DNA of 64,000 nt from Streptomyces sp. MUM 203J (lineage in GTDB: Bacteria > Actinomycetota > Actinomycetes > Streptomycetales > Streptomycetaceae). The notes under the pieces were generated by a model that worked only from the letters and a program-made list of their open reading frames with translations, was not told the DNA's origin and ran no database searches. The stretch covers positions 1 to 64,000 of the forward strand of contig NZ_JADWYO010000011.1 of NCBI RefSeq assembly GCF_022414595.1, read 5' to 3'. This document shows, one piece after another, positions 59,458 to 64,000 of this stretch; positions within the stretch are counted from its first letter, which is position 1; each line of letters opens with the position of its first letter. The position numbers and the translations under genes are program-made.

Positions 59458-60525
59458 GTGCAGCACAGCCAGGACGGCCAGTTCTACGACCCCCACCACG
59501 ACGACCGCCCCGACACCGGCCCGAGCCCGGCGGGGCGCCGCGGCGGGAAGCGCGGGCGGCGCGCCGCCCCGGCCGTGCCACGAGTGCGGCGCCACGCCTC
59601 GCAGCCCAGGCGCCGCTGGACGTACCAGGGCGCCGGGCCCGTCGTCGCCGGAGCGGCGGCGCTGGTCGCCGTGACCACCGCCACGTTCGTCCTCGGCGGC
59701 ACCGGCGGCGACGACTCGACGCGCACCGCCGGAACGGTGAGCCCGGCGGAGAGCGTCGCGGCGCTGGACCGGTCCGGGGCGGGCGTCCCGGAGGGGGTTC
59801 CCTCGGTGCCCGGTACGACACCGGGAACCTCGGCTCCGGCAAGCCCGGACGGTACGGCCACGGGAGCCCCGAGCGCGTCCGCGTCCGGCTCGGCCCCGGC
59901 TTCGGGAGCGGCGTCCTCGCCCTCGGCGCCCGGGGCCGGGAAGGACGGCCCGTCCCGTCCGGCCGGCGGGGACGCCTCCCCGACACGGGCGATATCCGGC
60001 ACGGGCACCGCGGACGCCCCCTCCGGTCTGCGCGCGACCCGGCCCGGTACGGCCACCACGCCCCGTGCCCCGGCACCCACCGGGGCCCGGCGCGCCGGAG
60101 AGCAGCCTCCGGCCGGGGGCGCCGCGCCCGAGGGAGCGGCGGCCGGGCACATCCGGCGGGTCGTGGCGCTGGCCAACGCCGAGCGTGCCAAGGCGGGTTG
60201 CCCGGCACTGCGGGTCAACTCACGTCTGCAGAAGGCCGCGCAGGGCCACGCCGACGACATGGCGGCCCGCAACTACTACGAGCACGACACCCCCGAGGGC
60301 CGGAGCGCCGGCGACCGTATCAGCAGTACGGGCTACCGCTGGCGCACCTGGGCCGAGAACATCCACCGGGGCCCGAAGGACCCTGCGACCGCGATGCGCG
60401 ACTGGATGAAGAGCTCCGGGCACCGCAAGAACATCCTCAACTGTGCGTTCCGGGACATCGGCGTCGGGGTGAACCTCCGCTCCAACGGCCCCTGGTGGGT
60501 GCAGAACTTCGGTGCCGCGAGCTGA
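59458..60525 (+). CDS. Membrane-anchored CAP (SCP/PR1) domain protein
   Basis: 355 residues. A basic cytosolic N terminus, one membrane helix (GPVVAGAAALVAVTTATFVLGG), a long Ser/Pro/Ala/Gly linker, and a C-terminal CAP domain (VVALANAERAKAGCPALRVNSRLQKAAQGHADDMAARNYYEH, HKN-type GHRKNILNCAFRDIGVGV). Exported; a cell-wall or signalling role is common for the family but not defined. GTG 59458 has GGGAG upstream. It converges with the sigma-CAP gene, whose CAP domain is related. Confidence 0.88.
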   Translation: MQHSQDGQFYDPHHDDRPDTGPSPAGRRGGKRGRRAAPAVPRVRRHASQPRRRWTYQGAGPVVAGAAALVAVTTATFVLGGTGGDDSTRTAGTVSPAESVAALDRSGAGVPEGVPSVPGTTPGTSAPASPDGTATGAPSASASGSAPASGAASSPSAPGAGKDGPSRPAGGDASPTRAISGTGTADAPSGLRATRPGTATTPRAPAPTGARRAGEQPPAGGAAPEGAAAGHIRRVVALANAERAKAGCPALRVNSRLQKAAQGHADDMAARNYYEHDTPEGRSAGDRISSTGYRWRTWAENIHRGPKDPATAMRDWMKSSGHRKNILNCAFRDIGVGVNLRSNGPWWVQNFGAAS

Positions 60526-60532
60526 CGTGCCG

Positions 60533-62470
60533 TCACCCCGCCGGGGCGGCGAGGGTCTGCACCCACACCGTGCCCCGAGGACCCGGCACCGCCGCGACGC
60601 CCGTGTCCCGGTACCCGCAGCCGAGCATGTTGTCCTGGTGTCCGGCGCCGTCCATCCAGTCGTCGACGACCACCGCCGCGTCCTGGGGTCCCTGGTGCAG
60701 GTTCTCCGCCCAGGCGCCCGCGTCGTACCCGGCGGCCTCCATCCGCGCGTCCGCGTGCTGCCCCTCGGGGCTCGCGTGGTCGAAGTAGCCGCGCGCCAGC
60801 ATGTCCTGGGCGTGGGCCCGGGCTGCGGCCGTCAGCCGGGGGTCCAGCCGGAGGGGCCCGCACCCGGCCTCCGCCCGCCGGGCGTTCACCAGCTCGGTCA
60901 GCCGCTGCTCGACGCCGGGCGCGGCGGTGGCCCGCCGGGTCGCGGTGGGGGAGGGCGAGGGGGACGGTGACCGGGACGGTTCGGGCGCGGGGGAAGACGG
61001 TACGGCTTCCGGTGAGGGCGACACGTCACTGCTGCTCATCACCGCCTCAGGGGAGGCCGTCACCACGGGCGAGGGTGCCTGCGGCCCCGCCGGGACGGGC
61101 GGCCCGGGCACGCTCCGGTCGTCCGCGCCGGGCCACAGCGCCACGACCACCGCCGCCCCCACCACCGCGCCGCCGGCCCACCGGACCCACCCCGGTGAAC
61201 CCCCGGAGCCGCCGCCGAGCCCGATTCCACCACCCGCACCGGGATCCCCCTGCCCCGCGCCCCCACCCGGCCTCGGAAGGCCCGGCACGGAGACGCCGGA
61301 ACTCCCCGCCCCCGGCACCTCTGCCCCGGCCGCGCCGAAGCCCTGGAGTCCCGTGGCATCCGTCCCGGGTCCGGCCGCCCAGGTCCCGTCCGTGCCGGAA
61401 GCCCCGGTTCCCGGGGTGCCTGCTGTCCCGGGTCCCGTAGCCCAGTCGGTGCCGCCCGGCCCCGGCGTCCCGGACCCGACCCCCCAGGCCCCCTCGGCGC
61501 CGCCCGTGTGGGCTGTGGGCCCGGCGGCGTCGGGCCAGCCGGCCCCGTAGTCCTGGTGCGCGGTGGTCTCGGTGCCATGGGGCCAGGCGCCGTCTGCCCC
61601 GAACGGCTCCGCCTCTGCCTCTCCCTGCGGCGCAGGGGTGGCGTTCCAGGTCTCGGCTGCGTTCAGGGCGGTGAACCCGTCCCCGGGCGGTGGCAGGAGC
61701 AGGCAGGTCGCCGCCGGGGGCACCAGGGCCAGGCCCGCCAGGAGACCCTCGGCGGGCACCAGGCCCGAGCCGTGGCCGCCGCAGCCCCGGCAGCCGCGGG
61801 CGTGGCGGGCGACACGTTTGCGCCACACCCCGGCCGGGCGGCCGTCCCAGCCCTCCGTCAGCCGGGCCAGCTCAGGGCAACGCGGCGCCGCCGCCAGCGC
61901 GCGGACCACCATCCGCCCGGTCTCCAGGCGCTCCTTCATCCGCTGCACCCGCACCGCCGCGTGCCGCGCCGGAACGTCCAGCGCCTCGGCCAGCTCGGCG
62001 CGCGACAGCTCGCCCGCCGCCTCCTGCCACCACAGCGCCAGCAGCTCCCGGTCCTCCTCGTCCAGCCAGCGTGTCGCCTCCGCCACCTCGCGGCGCTGCC
62101 CGGACAGCCCCAGCCGCAGGATGGTCAGGTCCACGAAGTCCGCGCCGGGGTCGGGCCGTTCGGCCAGCCGCTCCAGCGTGGCGACGGGGGCCTGCCGCCG
62201 GTCGGTCCACCGGCGGCGTATCTGGTTCATCGCTATCGCGACCAGCCACGGCCGGAACCGTGACGGCTCACGCAGCCCGCCCAGCCCGTCCAGCGCCCGG
62301 AACATGGTGTCCTGCACCACGTCGTCGACGTCCGCGTGCCCGTCCAGGGCCCGGCCGACGATGTTGTAGACCAGCGGCAGATAGTCCGCGACGAGCCGCT
62401 CACGGGCACGCCGGTCACCCGCCCGCGCCGCTCTCACCAGCTCCGGGTCGTGTTCGTCATCCCTCTGCAT
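60533..62470 (-). CDS. ECF sigma factor fused to a zinc-binding, membrane and CAP domain
   Basis: 645 residues. Residues 1-190 are an ECF sigma factor: region 2 with YLPLVYNIVGRALDGHADVDDVVQDTMFRALDGL and FRPWLVAIAMNQIRRRW, region 4 with LDEEDRELLALWWQEAAGELSRAELAEALDVPARHAAVRVQRMKERL. An anti-sigma-like HARGCRGC (Hx3Cx2C) zinc motif follows near 230. A Gly/Thr-rich linker, a membrane helix (WAGGAVVGAAVVVALWPG) and an outside CAP domain (VNARRAEAGCGPLRLDPRLTAAARAHAQDM...GHQDNMLGCGYRD) end the protein. Sigma, anti-sigma-like and sensor parts in one chain suggest a membrane-held regulator. Confidence 0.9.
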   Translation of the reverse strand: MQRDDEHDPELVRAARAGDRRARERLVADYLPLVYNIVGRALDGHADVDDVVQDTMFRALDGLGGLREPSRFRPWLVAIAMNQIRRRWTDRRQAPVATLERLAERPDPGADFVDLTILRLGLSGQRREVAEATRWLDEEDRELLALWWQEAAGELSRAELAEALDVPARHAAVRVQRMKERLETGRMVVRALAAAPRCPELARLTEGWDGRPAGVWRKRVARHARGCRGCGGHGSGLVPAEGLLAGLALVPPAATCLLLPPPGDGFTALNAAETWNATPAPQGEAEAEPFGADGAWPHGTETTAHQDYGAGWPDAAGPTAHTGGAEGAWGVGSGTPGPGGTDWATGPGTAGTPGTGASGTDGTWAAGPGTDATGLQGFGAAGAEVPGAGSSGVSVPGLPRPGGGAGQGDPGAGGGIGLGGGSGGSPGWVRWAGGAVVGAAVVVALWPGADDRSVPGPPVPAGPQAPSPVVTASPEAVMSSSDVSPSPEAVPSSPAPEPSRSPSPSPSPTATRRATAAPGVEQRLTELVNARRAEAGCGPLRLDPRLTAAARAHAQDMLARGYFDHASPEGQHADARMEAAGYDAGAWAENLHQGPQDAAVVVDDWMDGAGHQDNMLGCGYRDTGVAAVPGPRGTVWVQTLAAPAG

Positions 62471-62569
62471 GCCTGCCCGCTCCGCCTCGGTCGTTCTGGT
62501 TCCGGCCCTGACGGCCCGCCTTGGGAGATCCCGCCGCGGGATGTCGATAACACAAATACCGGCGCGGTG

Positions 62570-63343
62570 TCAGCGGTGCTGCAGCCGTGCGACCCGCGCG
62601 GCGACGTCCGGCAGCCGTGCGTACAGCGCGTCGCCGGGGCAGCGGGTCGGGTAGCCGTCGGTGTGCCCGCCCACCACCGGCAGCCGGGCCTGCGTGCCTT
62701 TCGGGAAGCGGGACTCGTCGTTCGTGGAGACCAGCGGCACCGTGCCGCGCGGATCCGGCCCGGCCGGGTCCAGCTTCCAGGCGACGAGCCGCGCGATCGC
62801 GTTGAGCATCGGCTCCGGCACCCGCACCCCCTCCGTGAAGGTGCCGATCGCGGCGATGCCGACCGTGCCCTCGTTGAACCCCTTGGTGTGCGCCCCCACC
62901 ACCGCCCGGTCCACCCCGCCGGCCCGCCCCTCGTAGATGATGCCGCAGGCGTCGACGAGGAAGTTGTAGCCGATGTCGTCCCAGTGCCGCCCGAAGGCAT
63001 GCCCCGCGTACAGCCCGCGCAGCAGTCGCGGCACGGACGCGCAGTCGTAGCCGTTCGGGGTGCTGGTGTGGTGGATGACCGCGGCCTTCACCGTGGGCGC
63101 GTACCGGGCGGCCGGCGCGGTGGTCACCGTCTCCGCGCGCCACGCCGCCCGGGGCACGATCACCGGCCGGGGGCTCTGGTGCCGTTCGGGACGGGGCGTC
63201 ACCGCCGTGCGGGAAGGCGCGGACTCGGCGGGGCGGCGGGGCGAGGACGCCGGGTTGACCAGCAGGCAGGCCACGACGAGGAGCAGGAGGACGGCGAGGG
63301 CGGCGGCGTGGGACCGGCGGGCGTACGGGAGACGCAGCCGCAT
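62570..63343 (-). CDS. N-acetylmuramoyl-L-alanine amidase (PGRP family)
   Basis: 257 residues: an N-terminal signal/anchor (ALAVLLLLVVACLLV), then a peptidoglycan-recognition amidase fold with VKAAVIHHTSTPNGYDC, WDDIGYNFLVDACGIIYEGR and the zinc-ligand block VVGGHTDGYPTRCPGDALY. It cleaves the peptide stem from muramic acid in the cell wall. ATG 63343. It lies about 100 bases downstream of nothing on its strand and upstream of the sigma-CAP gene, possibly in one transcript. Confidence 0.92.
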   Translation of the reverse strand: MRLRLPYARRSHAAALAVLLLLVVACLLVNPASSPRRPAESAPSRTAVTPRPERHQSPRPVIVPRAAWRAETVTTAPAARYAPTVKAAVIHHTSTPNGYDCASVPRLLRGLYAGHAFGRHWDDIGYNFLVDACGIIYEGRAGGVDRAVVGAHTKGFNEGTVGIAAIGTFTEGVRVPEPMLNAIARLVAWKLDPAGPDPRGTVPLVSTNDESRFPKGTQARLPVVGGHTDGYPTRCPGDALYARLPDVAARVARLQHR

Positions 63344-63572
63344 CCTCGCCTCCTCCGTTGCCCGGCGCCCGGCGCACCCGCCGCCGGGCGGGCTCCGCCA
63401 TGCCGCCCGCCACCGTCGTCACCATGGTCGCGAACCCTTCCGTCGGCCGCCCCCTGGAGTGCTCCGTACGGAACCACCGGGACTGTCAGTGGTGCCCTCT
63501 ACCGTGGAAACCGGTCGAGTAGGGTGCCGCGGCCGCCATGGCCGTCGCGCACTCCCGGGGGAAGGAGCGGGC
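63344..63572. other. Divergent intergenic region
   Basis: 229 bases between the amidase and the last gene; no clear promoter boxes found. Confidence 0.35.
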
Positions 63573-64000
63573 ATGACCGGTGGGCGGGTGTTCGAGGCTG
63601 CCACGGGTGACGGGCCCGCGCCGCCCGACCCGGCGGTGGACCCGGCGGCGGCCGAGCACCGCACTGCCGAGGTGCGGGTGGCGTACGAGGGGATGCTCCA
63701 GATCAGACGGCTCACCACCACCTCGGGCGGTGACCCGGGGGCGGTGCCGGCGCCCTGGGAGCGCCACCGTCCGGTTCGGGCCGTCGCTCTCGCCCTGGAG
63801 GCCGCCGGGATACCGCCCTCGGCGCGGGACCCGGACGGCGCACGGACCGCCACCGGGTACCGCGTCGCGCCGGGCGAACGGACGGGCACGGTACGGGTGG
63901 AGTGGCTCGGCCCGCCCGGCGGCGGCGCCGCGCGGGACGAGGAGCGGGCACTGGCCGCATGTGCCCGGGCCCTGGACCGGCTGGGCTGGGAACCGCTGCT
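63573..64000 (+). CDS. Unknown protein, runs off the window
   Basis: At least 142 residues, open to the end. GGGGGAAGGAGC precedes ATG 63573. It begins MTGGRVFEAATGDGPAPPDP and continues VRVAYEGMLQIRRLTTTSG, AVALALEAAGIPPSARD, YRVAPGERTGTVRVEWLGPPGG and ALAACARALDRLGWEPLL. Codon use is typical of real Streptomyces genes. I recognise no family. Confidence 0.7.
   Translation, partial: MTGGRVFEAATGDGPAPPDPAVDPAAAEHRTAEVRVAYEGMLQIRRLTTTSGGDPGAVPAPWERHRPVRAVALALEAAGIPPSARDPDGARTATGYRVAPGERTGTVRVEWLGPPGGGAARDEERALAACARALDRLGWEPL

Overview
The window is high-GC actinobacterial DNA, almost certainly from a Streptomyces chromosome. The evidence is the extreme third-position GC, many GTG starts, four-base ATGA/GTGA gene overlaps, a streptogrisin-type protease with a chitin-binding tail, the actinobacterial cytochrome oxidase subunit CtaF, and a single conspicuous TTA codon at the start of one secreted enzyme. 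It looks like an accessory, redox-centred part of the chromosome.

1-6.2 kb: a non-coding stretch, a secreted streptogrisin C-like protease, DUF488 and DUF309 proteins, a large LuxR-like ATPase that lacks its DNA-binding domain, and tRNA-Pro(GGG). 6.4-11.3 kb: a persulfide/sulfide-detoxification regulon (CstR-like repressor, TauE/SafE exporter, rhodanese, MBL-rhodanese fusion, thioredoxin, DUF302), tied together by five near-identical ATACCC...GGGTAT palindromes. One of these sits in front of an undescribed 58-residue ORF that has its own terminator. 11.5-12.7 kb: a glycosyltransferase remnant and a DUF1918-HTH-flavin/PNPOx-type fusion.

13-18.9 kb: a group 3b-type [NiFe] hydrogenase operon in the order beta-gamma-delta-alpha (hydBGDA-like), with a cyclic-nucleotide-binding protein inserted between beta and gamma and a maturation endopeptidase upstream. 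19-20.4 kb: a beta-CASP metallo-beta-lactamase RNase. 20.6-28.5 kb: a complete nine-gene V/A-type ATPase operon, which is uncommon in this genus. A long perfect hairpin separates it from an orphan molybdenum-hydroxylase FAD subunit.

29.9-41.1 kb: a P450, then a tightly coupled minus-strand operon of fatty-acid-synthase-like genes (AMP ligase, hydrolase, KAS III, enoyl reductase, KAS II, ACP) with a radical SAM enzyme and a ferritin-like di-iron protein. A divergent PLP aminotransferase and thioesterase follow. I recognise no known product for this set, which looks like an undescribed lipid-type biosynthetic cluster.

41.2-56.1 kb: paralogous respiratory genes ctaD-ctaF and qcrB, lying either side of a roughly 11-kb scar. 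The scar contains decayed IS1380, IS110 and IS5 elements, a broken acetyltransferase, an unknown zinc-ribbon protein, a truncated inositol monophosphatase, and one very large secreted protein. That protein combines a CdtB-like nuclease domain, a catalytically dead SGNH domain, FG-GAP repeats, a GH18 chitinase and chitin-binding modules. 56.2-64 kb: hemerythrin, beta-carbonic anhydrase coupled to an HpnR-like B12 radical SAM enzyme, a CU044_2847-family protein, two CAP-domain proteins (one fused to an ECF sigma factor), a peptidoglycan amidase, and the start of an unknown gene running off the end.

All assignments are from reading the sequence and family knowledge; no searches were run.
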